Source: Bin25 sp965221765 (lineage in GTDB: Bacteria > Bacteroidota > Bacteroidia > Flavobacteriales > Flavobacteriaceae). From it: a stretch of 64,000 nt of DNA. Shown in pieces: positions 26,774 to 35,735 of the stretch (position 1 is the stretch's first letter; every line of letters starts with the position of its first letter). The stretch is from assembly GCA_965221765.1 (NCBI GenBank), contig OZ244911.1:2604001-2668000 (forward strand), written 5' to 3'. Made by a program: the position numbers and the translations under genes. Under the pieces are notes generated by a model that saw only the letters and a program-made list of their open reading frames with translations, was not told where the DNA came from and made no database searches.

Positions 26774-29527
26774 TTATTTAGTGATACGCTTGTACCTTTT
26801 ATCAAAGGCCAACCTCCCCCCCTCCATTACATTACAAATGGTTTCTCTAATCTTAGAGTCGCCTAAATCCCCGACTTGATCTATTTGTACTTGTCCATTT
26901 TCAAACTTCATCGCATGTACGCGTTCGGAAACACCATTAACAACAATATTTGGGTTATGAGTGGCAATGATAAACTGTCGTTTATCCTTATTTACTTGTA
27001 TTTCGTTAACTATAAGGTCTGTGATTAAAGCATTATCAAGGTCATCTTCAGGTTGGTCAATGATGATGGGATGGCTACCATAACTCAATATAAAAGATAA
27101 GATAGCAGCCGCTTTCTGACCCGCAGAACCTTTTCTTAAATTCACTTTCTTTCCATTACTTTTATGCTTTATCACTAGTAAATCATCTGGCCACCAAATT
27201 TCAAGATTGTCAAACGCTTGAGGGTTTTCTTTGACTCGTTTAGCTAGATATTGACTGAACCTTTGGTTAGTACCATGCGTTTCTCCTTTTGATATATTTA
27301 ACGTCTTCGACTTAACTTCATTCACTTCTTCTTCAATAACTTCCAATGTCGCCCCATTTTTTTGAGATTCAATTAGATTAGAAAGAAGAGCACTTTGATT
27401 TTCTTTGTCATAAATTAAATATTCAAATATCTTGTCACTGCCTAGACCTATATGATTTCGGTAATCTCTTTCAACACTTGACGGATCACCAAACTGAAAT
27501 AGCTCCATAGATATTAGATCATTTTTAGGTACATTTTCTTTGATGAACTTTTCTCTCTTTTTAAAAAGTTCACAACGCAATCCTTTAAGATTATGTATTT
27601 CTCCACGAACTTGAGTTGCTATTGATTCAGACTCTTCTTGAAGTGAATTCAACTCGCTTAACTCTTTTTCAATCTGATGACGTTGACGATTTAACAAATC
27701 GTAAGTGCCAATTTCAAATGGGGTGTTCTTTTCCTTGTTCTCTTCAATTAATTTTTGGTAATCAAGTTCATTTTTTTTTAATTCTTGATACCAATTGGTC
27801 GATTTATAGTAGGTTTTACTCTTGATTTTTAGTGCCACAACTTTTTTTACAATACTGTGTAGCGCCTTACGTAATTCATTAAATTCAGTGCTAATCTGAT
27901 TTTTTATAGATTTTATTTCTGCTTTGAATGGATCTATATTTTCAAATAAATGCTCTGGAAAATCAGATACATCGTTCTTCTCTGTGGCATCCAATATAAT
28001 AGTTGAAAGATTGTCAAAAATCGATTCATCACCGAATAACGCATTTTTTTGAAAGTTGAATTTTCGATATTGCATTAAGATGTCTCCAAATCCTTTCTGC
28101 TCGTATACTTTCAAGTCATTACTTAAATCATTCAACTTTATTTTTAGTTGTGTTTTTACTTCTAGTTTCCTTAACAAATCTCGTTGATGAATCTTTAATT
28201 GTAAGAATTTGTTTTTGACTCCATTCCAACGTGACTGCCAATCTTCAATATTAACTTCTCTAGAATTATCAATAATATCTAAAAGACCTTTTGTATTGAT
28301 AGATAATTCATGAATTTGTTTTTGACTAAATATCGTAATGGGAAAACGTAGGTCGATATCACCAACACGTTCAGAATCTATATCAACACCGTCTTCGTTT
28401 AATACATTTCCCATACCGTTATGTCTCCAACGAAGTAGAAATTTCTTTTCATTTCGATAAAATTCGAGTAAAATTTCGGTATCCTCCTGCATGACTCCAT
28501 TATTCTGGTATAAATTCATAAACTGATCAAGGTTCCTTTTGGTAGACTCTTGAGTGATATTTTTATCCCTTCTTAAAGCAATACGAATTGATTCAACAAT
28601 AGTTGACTTTCCTGTACCTCGTCCCCCAATTATTGAATTAAAATTTGAGGAAAATTCAAGCATGCATGGTAATTCACTTTTACGACCACAATGCCTCATT
28701 GAATTGATACTTAATTTAGATAAATAAAACTTTGGCTTGATATTATTCGGATCTTCTTTCTGATTTTTCACAAAGAATTCTGGATCTAATAATGCAAATC
28801 TTAAATTATCAATCGTAGGATTTCCCATCTTTATCCAACAAAAACATCGACCAATATCCTCTATTTTGTGTGCATCAGAGCCAGCCACTTGTGCTTTTGA
28901 AATCACTAGACTTTTCAATTGATTTTCTAGTTCATTCAAAAATTCTACATTATTATACTCCAATGCAATAACCTCATCAAGACTGCTCTTCAATTCAGTA
29001 TTGAGATTTTCTTTTTCATGAAGCAACCCTTTAGATTTTTTTATGTGTGCGGGTATTGCTATCCCACCTGCGGATTTGATTTTTTGTACAGTTTCAACGA
29101 AGCTAGCTTTTGTTGCCATGCGACTATCTCCAAACCCCCCAAGTATGCCACAATCACCTAAGAAACTCGTAACATTATCCCTTCCATGGTCCGGATCAAA
29201 TACCGCAATTAAATGAATCCTAGACTTGCTTTCTGCAATCGTAATCTCAACTCCAGGAAAAATCGCCAACTCTCTGTACCAACTTGGCTTCTCAATACGC
29301 TTTCTCAACTTTAAATTACTATCTTTCAAATCATCAATCCATTCCCCTGAATTATGATCCGTCACAACAATCCCATCAAGCTTAGCCTTCATAGCATATT
29401 CAATCCAATCTTCAGGCTTGATTTTTTTTTGTGATGAATCTTCCGGTCCATAATCTAATGATGCCGGTGTGTGTGCGTGAAAATCAAATTTCCACCATTT
29501 CACATTAGGTTTTAGAGAAGATTGCAT
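26774..29527 (-). CDS. PHP-domain/SMC-like ABC ATPase (TrlF-type)
   Basis: 917 residues. The N-terminal PHP metal-dependent phosphoesterase domain starts FDFHAHTPASLDYG (His17, His19), continues DGIVVTDHNSGEW, then FPGVEITI and GSDAHKIEDIG. From about residue 285 an ABC/SMC-type ATPase head begins with FNSIIGGRGTGKST near 295-306. A long coiled-coil arm (~400-680) follows, then the signature and Walker B region (RKGSAGQKAAAIL and HPIIIDQPEDDLDN) and the His-loop IATHNPN. The architecture matches the TrlF family of PHP-ATPases. Likely a nuclease or phosphatase gated by an SMC-like engine. It is transcribed with the AlbA_2 gene and has no other clear neighbours. A defence role is an inference from architecture and context. 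Confidence 0.9.
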   Translation of the reverse strand: MQSSLKPNVKWWKFDFHAHTPASLDYGPEDSSQKKIKPEDWIEYAMKAKLDGIVVTDHNSGEWIDDLKDSNLKLRKRIEKPSWYRELAIFPGVEITIAESKSRIHLIAVFDPDHGRDNVTSFLGDCGILGGFGDSRMATKASFVETVQKIKSAGGIAIPAHIKKSKGLLHEKENLNTELKSSLDEVIALEYNNVEFLNELENQLKSLVISKAQVAGSDAHKIEDIGRCFCWIKMGNPTIDNLRFALLDPEFFVKNQKEDPNNIKPKFYLSKLSINSMRHCGRKSELPCMLEFSSNFNSIIGGRGTGKSTIVESIRIALRRDKNITQESTKRNLDQFMNLYQNNGVMQEDTEILLEFYRNEKKFLLRWRHNGMGNVLNEDGVDIDSERVGDIDLRFPITIFSQKQIHELSINTKGLLDIIDNSREVNIEDWQSRWNGVKNKFLQLKIHQRDLLRKLEVKTQLKIKLNDLSNDLKVYEQKGFGDILMQYRKFNFQKNALFGDESIFDNLSTIILDATEKNDVSDFPEHLFENIDPFKAEIKSIKNQISTEFNELRKALHSIVKKVVALKIKSKTYYKSTNWYQELKKNELDYQKLIEENKEKNTPFEIGTYDLLNRQRHQIEKELSELNSLQEESESIATQVRGEIHNLKGLRCELFKKREKFIKENVPKNDLISMELFQFGDPSSVERDYRNHIGLGSDKIFEYLIYDKENQSALLSNLIESQKNGATLEVIEEEVNEVKSKTLNISKGETHGTNQRFSQYLAKRVKENPQAFDNLEIWWPDDLLVIKHKSNGKKVNLRKGSAGQKAAAILSFILSYGSHPIIIDQPEDDLDNALITDLIVNEIQVNKDKRQFIIATHNPNIVVNGVSERVHAMKFENGQVQIDQVGDLGDSKIRETICNVMEGGRLAFDKRYKRITK

Positions 29528-29737
29528 ATTGCTAAATTAATCTAAACCCTATAGAATAAAGAATCTGTTAACTTATTTAGCACCACATTTTAATTATGGA
29601 ACACTCAAGTGTTAACAAGAATAAGGCATTAGTGTTTAGAATTTCCTTTGAACCGTTGAGTCCCAAATTTACTATCGAGAAATATAGCAAATCTGTTTTA
29701 TGGGAATTTTAAACGTCCTAATAAACCGAGAATAACC

Positions 29738-30679
29738 TCATGCAGGAAAAATCTGATTGATAATTTCAAATGTTGAATCCGCCATCGAATTTCCTTTGGT
29801 ATCCAATAATGGATTTACTTCACAAATTTCAAGTGCAATGACCTTTTTGGTTTTAAATAATCCTTTAATGACATCGATAATCTCTTGTGGATCAAATCCT
29901 TTTGAAACTGGGGTGCCCGTTCCATCCGATACCAAGTCACAATCCAACGCATCAACATCAAAAGAAATATACATAAAGTCAACCGAGGCTAATTGATCGA
30001 TTGCCCCTTTCAAACATTCTTTAATCGAACGATACCGAACTTCATCAACTGGAAAACAAATAATTTTTTCTTGCCTAATCAAAAATTTTTCTTCTGGTTC
30101 TGTAGATCGAATACCAAAATATATGAGATTTTTAGGGCTGATCATTGGCGAAATACCTCCCAAATTTTTTAATTCCATCCAATAATTGATGGTTTGGTTT
30201 GAAACCTTATTTTTTGGATGCTTACTATTTTCTAATCCAAGTGCAGCTGCCATAGCCATCCCATGAATATTACCAGAGGGAGAACTCCATGGTGTATGTA
30301 AATCTCCATGAGCATCAATCCAAATAACCCCAATATTTTTATTGGGGTATGCTGATTTTATCCCTGCAATAGTCCCAATGGCCGAAGAATGATCTCCGGA
30401 TAAAACCAATGGAAATTGATTGTTTTGAAGTGTGCTTTCGACAGTTGTTTTTACTCGATGACATTGTTGAGTTACAAACTCGATTCTTTTGGCAAACGTG
30501 TTATGAACCTTATTATACACGGTTTCATTATGAGTATCAATTTCGACGTAAGGCAATCGATTAAAAAAATCATTTTCTGCATTGATAGCAGCAACTTCAA
30601 GAGCATCAATACCCATATCTGATCCTCGATTGGCTCCACCAATATCAGATCGATTTTTTAATATCACGATGTTGTTCAT
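29738..30679 (-). CDS. rocF: arginase (ureohydrolase family)
   Basis: 313 residues, typical length. Hydrolyses L-arginine to ornithine and urea with a dinuclear Mn centre. The metal-binding motifs are GDHSSAIG (His97), WIDAHGDLHTP (Asp122, His124, Asp126) and FDVDALDCD, plus the SGNIHGM loop that reads the substrate side. The C-terminal GTGTPVSKGF and EICEVNP segments fit arginase better than agmatinase or formimidoylglutamase. It is the last gene of a minus-strand run after ccsBA, with a 28-bp gap. I cannot exclude a related ureohydrolase with a different guanidino substrate. Confidence 0.88.
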   Translation of the reverse strand: MNNIVILKNRSDIGGANRGSDMGIDALEVAAINAENDFFNRLPYVEIDTHNETVYNKVHNTFAKRIEFVTQQCHRVKTTVESTLQNNQFPLVLSGDHSSAIGTIAGIKSAYPNKNIGVIWIDAHGDLHTPWSSPSGNIHGMAMAAALGLENSKHPKNKVSNQTINYWMELKNLGGISPMISPKNLIYFGIRSTEPEEKFLIRQEKIICFPVDEVRYRSIKECLKGAIDQLASVDFMYISFDVDALDCDLVSDGTGTPVSKGFDPQEIIDVIKGLFKTKKVIALEICEVNPLLDTKGNSMADSTFEIINQIFPA

Positions 30680-30707
30680 GGATATTTAAGATAACCAATA
30701 CGACCCT

Positions 30708-33700
30708 TTAAGCTCGGTATAGAGCTTTGGAACGCCATTTAGAAAGAATCCCTAAAAATAAGACACTAAAAAACGAGATATATACAAAATCAGGTGTTAT
30801 GATTTTATCCCCTGAAGCATATGAATGTAGTCCAACCAAATAAAAATTGACGCCAAAATAGGTCATCAAAATACTTCCATAAGCAATCACACTCATCAAA
30901 TTAAAAAGCCACGGTCCCTTTAATGTTGGAACCAGGCGCATATGAACAACAAAAGCATATATCAAGATGCTGATTAAAGCCCAGGTTTCCTTTGGATCCC
31001 ATCCCCAATAACGACCCCAACTTTCATTGGCCCACATCCCTCCTAAAAAGTTTCCGATGGTCAACATCACCAATCCAACCGTCAATGAAAGTTCATTGAT
31101 GATGGTGAGCTCTTTGATTTGTTGTTTTATCTTTTGTTTTTTCCTTCCACCACCATATAACATTAATAAAAGGACAATGATTCCGATAATCATACTGAGT
31201 GAAAATGGTCCATATGAAGCAACAATGATGGCAACATGAATCATCAGCCAATAACTATTTAAGACCGGAACTAAATTAGCGATCGCTGGATCCATCCAAT
31301 TCCAATGTGCAATCATCAAAATCATGCCTGTAACAAATGACGTGGCTGCGATGGCAAAAGTATTTTTCCTGCCAAATAGCAATCCGAATAGTTGAGTCGC
31401 CCATGCAACATAAATCATCGATTCATAAGCATCAGACCATGGGGCATGACCAGAAAGAATCCATCTTGCAACTAAACCCAATGTATGTATAGTCAATAAT
31501 CCGATAATGATATCAACAAAAATGTTGGCAATGGTTTTTGTGACTCGATTGGATTTAAAAATTTGAAAGATTAATAACAGTAATAATAATGTTCCGAAAT
31601 AAATATAATAGCGATATAAGTTTTTAAAAATATCGATGCGATTATAGATAATCTCAAGTTCAATTTTTTGTCTTGTAGGTATAATGTCCTCTCCGAATCG
31701 TTTTTGAAAGTTTTTGATACCATCCAAATAGCTCGTGGCTTCGGTATAATTCCCCGTTGATTTTCCACTTCTAAGAGCCTGCATGTATAGGGGTAAAATA
31801 TTATGAAGAAAAATAGAGTCTCTTGTTTCAAAATTCACAGTGGATAATTCGGGATAAGAAACCCAACGATTGTTCTGATCGTTAGGAATCGGAAAAATAC
31901 GATATACTTTACCCTCTAAAGCACTGTAAAGAAGATTTACTTTTCGATCGGTCTCAATAAAATCCTTTTGGAATTGATTGGGAGTGGCTCTGCGATAGGC
32001 TTGTTCTAACTGATGGGCAATTTTATACTCGCCCTGTGCATCAAAAAAATCGAGCAATGAAGCCATTTTGGCATCGGTAGGCAGTCCAATTGATTTTCTA
32101 AGTGAATCATTCCCTCTTTTGAGCGATATCATGGGGATATTATACCATGGTAATGGATTATACATGATGGAAAGCATCACTTGATCGGCATTCATGCCTT
32201 TATAGGTATCCGATTTGGTGACTTTACGCAATAATTCCGATGAAAAGGTATTGGCGGGTTTCATGCGGCCACCAAAATCTTGGATGACTAACTTTCCAAA
32301 TTCACTAGCTTGCTTCTGATCAAATATGCTGGTTTGAATCAATGAATCAACATCAAATCTTTGATGCATCGTTTCTTGAGCATGTATTACCGATGAAACT
32401 CCCAACAAAAAAACAACCAATAAAGAATTTCTTTTCTTGGTTAAATTATTGAGTAATTTGGATTGATTTTTAAATCTAGTATGGCCAACGAAGAAGATTC
32501 CCATTAAACTGATATACAATAATATATATCCCGTATAGGTGATGGTTGTTCCCCACCAATCATGATTAACAGATAAAATCGTTCCCCCTTCATCCGGGTC
32601 AAAAGAGGATTGAAAAAAACGATAACCACGATAATCCAACACATGATTCATATAAATATCATAATCAAAACTTTCTTGATCGATGACATGTACTTTACTC
32701 TTAAATGATGAATAACTCTTTTCTGTTCCTGGATATTTTTCAGCAATAAAATCATTTAATTTCAAAGAAAAAGGGAGTGTCAATCGCTTTGAACCATAAT
32801 TAATATAAAAATCCAATCCCCCCAATTGAGCCAACTGTGGATTTTCAGAAAACCCTTTTCCTCCGATGATTTGAACTATCTTAGATTCACTAGCCATCTC
32901 AATTTCTAAAGAAACGGCTGAAGGAAGTCCTTCTTGGGAAGCATCTTTGACATATTGAACATATCCTCTTAAAGCGGGTTCAGGAAAGACAAAGGCAAAA
33001 TCACCAATCTGATAAAGCGATCGAAAAGCAAGAGGGGCTTCTTCATTTATTCTAATGGCATCTCTTTGTTGATCAATCATCCTAAAAATAGTTCCTTGAA
33101 AAGGAGAGTTGATAAAATATTGTCCGTCATGTAAGCGAATATTGATGGCCCCTTCTTGGATCTTATTAAAAGAAAAAAGCAGGTTGTGAACACTAAATAC
33201 TTCACCTTCTTTTATAAAATGATTGTGTCGTTGACCGGTAGAAGATTCAACGAGTTTTAAAAACCGATGGCCTTTGTTATCCAAAACCAAATCTTCTATC
33301 ACATCTTCGGTATAATCCAATAATTCGACCCTGAACTTTTGATCTCCAAAATTTGATTTCCAGCTCAATGAATTGGAAACATGTTCTGAAAACATGACTT
33401 GATTTTCCAACGTCTTTCGAAGTGGTTCACCATTTAGTTCTCCATCAATATGAATGGTTAAAAAAGTTTTTTCTGATAAAAATTGATTTTCAGTTTGACC
33501 TTCTCGAATGGGCATGACCCCCTCATAGCCAACATATCTTGTAACTCCTGCTCCAATGATGATGATGATAAACGATAGATGAAGTAAAAGAACAGCCCAT
33601 TTTTCTTTTCTTAATAATCGGTATTTGAAAATATTTCCAGAAAAATTGATGATAAATAATAAAAATAGAGCTTCAAACCACTTGGCATTATAAATCCAGA

Positions 33701-33827
33701 TTTTGGCCGTTTGGGTTGAATACCAACTCTCGATAAATGTTCCAAAGGCTAGTGCGGTTGCAAATACAATAAACAGCATGGCTGTCAATCGATTTGAAAA
33801 TAAAATACCTTTTAATGTTTTCATCAA
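30708..33827 (-). CDS. ccsBA: fused ResB-CcsA cytochrome c maturation protein (system II haem exporter/ligase)
   Basis: 1039 residues. The N-terminal ResB/CcsB part has transmembrane segments near 10-100 and 425-480 around a large periplasmic domain. After a middle periplasmic domain (SSVIHAQETMHQRF onward), the C-terminal CcsA part has about eight transmembrane segments and the tryptophan-rich haem-handling motif WGRYWGWDPKETW near 935-950. It delivers haem across the inner membrane and attaches it to CxxCH apocytochromes. Fusions of this kind are standard in Bacteroidota. A small membrane protein gene lies 49 bp upstream on the same strand and arginase follows, probably as one transcript. 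Confidence 0.93.
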   Translation of the reverse strand: MMKTLKGILFSNRLTAMLFIVFATALAFGTFIESWYSTQTAKIWIYNAKWFEALFLLFIINFSGNIFKYRLLRKEKWAVLLLHLSFIIIIIGAGVTRYVGYEGVMPIREGQTENQFLSEKTFLTIHIDGELNGEPLRKTLENQVMFSEHVSNSLSWKSNFGDQKFRVELLDYTEDVIEDLVLDNKGHRFLKLVESSTGQRHNHFIKEGEVFSVHNLLFSFNKIQEGAINIRLHDGQYFINSPFQGTIFRMIDQQRDAIRINEEAPLAFRSLYQIGDFAFVFPEPALRGYVQYVKDASQEGLPSAVSLEIEMASESKIVQIIGGKGFSENPQLAQLGGLDFYINYGSKRLTLPFSLKLNDFIAEKYPGTEKSYSSFKSKVHVIDQESFDYDIYMNHVLDYRGYRFFQSSFDPDEGGTILSVNHDWWGTTITYTGYILLYISLMGIFFVGHTRFKNQSKLLNNLTKKRNSLLVVFLLGVSSVIHAQETMHQRFDVDSLIQTSIFDQKQASEFGKLVIQDFGGRMKPANTFSSELLRKVTKSDTYKGMNADQVMLSIMYNPLPWYNIPMISLKRGNDSLRKSIGLPTDAKMASLLDFFDAQGEYKIAHQLEQAYRRATPNQFQKDFIETDRKVNLLYSALEGKVYRIFPIPNDQNNRWVSYPELSTVNFETRDSIFLHNILPLYMQALRSGKSTGNYTEATSYLDGIKNFQKRFGEDIIPTRQKIELEIIYNRIDIFKNLYRYYIYFGTLLLLLLIFQIFKSNRVTKTIANIFVDIIIGLLTIHTLGLVARWILSGHAPWSDAYESMIYVAWATQLFGLLFGRKNTFAIAATSFVTGMILMIAHWNWMDPAIANLVPVLNSYWLMIHVAIIVASYGPFSLSMIIGIIVLLLMLYGGGRKKQKIKQQIKELTIINELSLTVGLVMLTIGNFLGGMWANESWGRYWGWDPKETWALISILIYAFVVHMRLVPTLKGPWLFNLMSVIAYGSILMTYFGVNFYLVGLHSYASGDKIITPDFVYISFFSVLFLGILSKWRSKALYRA

Positions 33828-33876
33828 ATCAACATGGCGTTATGAACCCCAAAGGACAATACAGCATTGGATTTGC

Positions 33877-34188
33877 CTATGCAGAAAAGGTGAAAAAATG
33901 ATAGGCTACTAAAATCAACTCCGCAATGACGCCCCAATATAAAAAGAAAAAAGATTGCTTTCTAGGTAGTTGACCAATGACCCCTACTAAATAGATCATG
34001 GCCAAAACAATAACCAATAATAAGTGGAGAACATTGATTAATGACATCCCTTCCATCGATAAAATGAGTGTCCCAAAAGCTCCAATACAAGAAATCAAAA
34101 TGATACTGATGGGCAGTAATAGGTAATAATTCTGAATATAAATTTTTAGCAGTTGCTTATAAAAAGGGGGGTACTTCATAAGAGGCAC
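33877..34188 (-). CDS. small three-segment membrane protein upstream of ccsBA
   Basis: 103 residues with three predicted transmembrane segments (LLLPISIILISCIGAFGTLIL, a second at INVLHLLLVIVLAMIYLVGVI, a third at FFLYWGVIAELILVAYHFF). It starts at GTG 34188; an ATG three codons later is equally possible. It ends 49 bp before ccsBA and is probably co-transcribed with it. No family is recognised. Position suggests a part in cytochrome or respiratory-chain assembly, but that is only context. Confidence 0.7.
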   Translation of the reverse strand: MPLMKYPPFYKQLLKIYIQNYYLLLPISIILISCIGAFGTLILSMEGMSLINVLHLLLVIVLAMIYLVGVIGQLPRKQSFFFLYWGVIAELILVAYHFFTFSA

Positions 34189-34579
34189 AAATTTAATGTA
34201 AACTAGGGACTAATCCGTTATGGATTTTAAATCTTTGCCATGTTCAATCCATTGATGCAACATGATGTCATGTTGATTTAATTTTGAACGTACTTCTCAT
34301 AATTTTCGACCAAATCCCTACGGCTATCTCATCTATAAGGTTATTTTGAGAACGATAAAACCCATCTTTCAAATCAGAAACGCTTCATCGATCAACCTCT
34401 TATTGAAACAAGAAAAAGAGATGCGTGAATTGTCGAGATAAAAAAATACGTGCCTTATTTTTTATCGGTAGTTTTAAGATTTCTTTGGTTTTTTCTAAGC
34501 TTCAACATAACCCCTGGTTAAATTGACTTAATAAACTTTACATTTGGTGCCCAACGTAAAATTCGGTTCGTATCATATT
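34189..34579. other. divergent intergenic region with a palindrome
   Basis: It lies between the minus-strand small membrane gene and plus-strand kdsC. It holds the 18-bp palindrome at 34258-34275 and an AT hairpin at about 34437-34466 (GATAAAAAAATA ... TATTTTTTATC). No gene seen. Confidence 0.5.
34258..34275. promoter_or_regulatory. 18-bp palindrome, candidate operator
   Basis: CAACATGA-TG-TCATGTTG is a perfect 8-bp inverted repeat with a 2-bp centre, placed between divergent transcription units. Confidence 0.4.
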
Positions 34580-35107
34580 ATGCTATCAGAACTTGATCTA
34601 ATCCAACGCTTAAAGGACATCAATACCTTCATTTTTGATATGGATGGCGTATTGACAGATGGAAAATTTATCATATCCAATGAAAATAAAATGCTTCGTT
34701 TAATGCATACAAAAGACGGCTATGGATTAAAAACAGCTGTAATGAATGATTATAAAATCATCATCATTAGCGGAAGTACCAATGAAGAAAGTCGCAAAAG
34801 ATTACTCGATCTGGGCATTCATCAAGTTTATTTAGGAGTCCATCGTAAACTTGAAAAATTTCATCAAATCAATAAAGATCTTCAACTTGATTTGAAACAA
34901 ATAGTCTATATGGGCGATGATGTCCCCGATATCCCACTTCTAAAGGCAGCTCGACTATCTTCTTGTCCCAAAGATGCCGTAAGAGATGTTCTTGAAATCG
35001 TTGACTATGTTAGTCCTTTTGTGGGGGGTTCGGGCTGTGTTCGAGATATCATCGAAAAAGTTATGAGAGTACAAAAAACATGGAAAACAACTCTTTGGAG
35101 TCAGTAA
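34580..35107 (+). CDS. kdsC: KDO-8-phosphate phosphatase-like HAD protein
   Basis: HAD-superfamily phosphatase of the small cap-less C0 type, 175 residues. Motif I FIFDMDGVLTDG (Asp20, Asp22), motif II IIISGS, and motif III with YMGDDVPDIPLL are all present, and the size fits KdsC (releases phosphate from KDO-8-phosphate for lipopolysaccharide core synthesis). The open frame extends 12 codons further to a TTG, but the ATG at 34580 gives the normal KdsC N-terminus. It is the first gene of a plus-strand run with maf 10 bp downstream. Assignment to KDO rather than another sugar acid rests on family resemblance. Confidence 0.85.
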   Translation: MLSELDLIQRLKDINTFIFDMDGVLTDGKFIISNENKMLRLMHTKDGYGLKTAVMNDYKIIIISGSTNEESRKRLLDLGIHQVYLGVHRKLEKFHQINKDLQLDLKQIVYMGDDVPDIPLLKAARLSSCPKDAVRDVLEIVDYVSPFVGGSGCVRDIIEKVMRVQKTWKTTLWSQ

Positions 35108-35117
35108 CTTCAAGGCT

Positions 35118-35711
35118 ATGACCAAAAAGGTTATCCAACTGATTTTGGCTTCTAATTCTCCTAGAAGAAAACAACTCTTAAAACAAACCGGATTAAATTT
35201 TAAATCCATCAACACTCGTTTCGATGAACAATATTCTACCCATCTCAAGCATGTGGAGATTGTAGAGTATATTGTCTATCAAAAAGCCAATAGTTTGCTC
35301 GACTTATCAACTGATCAAAATCTAATTATAGTGACTGATACGATTGTTTGGAATGGTTATAACTGTTTGGGAAAACCTAAGAATGAAAAACAAGCCACTA
35401 GCATGTTAGAACAGTTGAGCAATCAATCCCATCATGTAATTACCGGTGTAGGATTTTTATTGAATAAAAAGTTTGAATTTTTGCACCAATCTACAGAAGT
35501 TAAGTTTAAAAAACTAGAAAAAGATGAGATTTTGTACTATATCCAAAATTACAGCCCCTTCGATAAATCCGGTAGTTATGGTATCCAAGAATGGATTGGA
35601 TTAATTGGGATTGATTGGATCAAAGGAAGTTATACCAATGTGATGGGATTGCCTTTATCTCATGTGCATGAAAAACTAAAAGGATATGCTATAACCTATA
35701 ATTTTGGCTAG
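35118..35711 (+). CDS. maf: Maf family nucleoside triphosphate pyrophosphatase
   Basis: 197 residues. The N-terminal ILASNSPRRKQLL is the Maf signature. TDTIV, GKPKNEKQA and the C-terminal YGIQEWIGLIGIDWIKGSYTNVMGLP complete the fold. The family hydrolyses non-canonical or methylated dNTP/NTP to monophosphates and is also linked to septum control. It starts 10 bp after kdsC and ends 24 bp before the PIG-L deacetylase gene, so it belongs to the same transcript. Confidence 0.93.
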   Translation: MTKKVIQLILASNSPRRKQLLKQTGLNFKSINTRFDEQYSTHLKHVEIVEYIVYQKANSLLDLSTDQNLIIVTDTIVWNGYNCLGKPKNEKQATSMLEQLSNQSHHVITGVGFLLNKKFEFLHQSTEVKFKKLEKDEILYYIQNYSPFDKSGSYGIQEWIGLIGIDWIKGSYTNVMGLPLSHVHEKLKGYAITYNFG

Positions 35712-35735
35712 CTCAATGCAAATAAATAATTTATA

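Noticed and set aside
34437..34466. Rho-independent terminator
   Set aside because: The stem is almost pure A:T with a bulge and no following T run, and it does not end a gene.
34544..34579. Extended N-terminus of the KdsC-like protein from a TTG
   Set aside because: The added 12 residues do not fit the family, and the ATG at 34580 gives the usual N-terminus.
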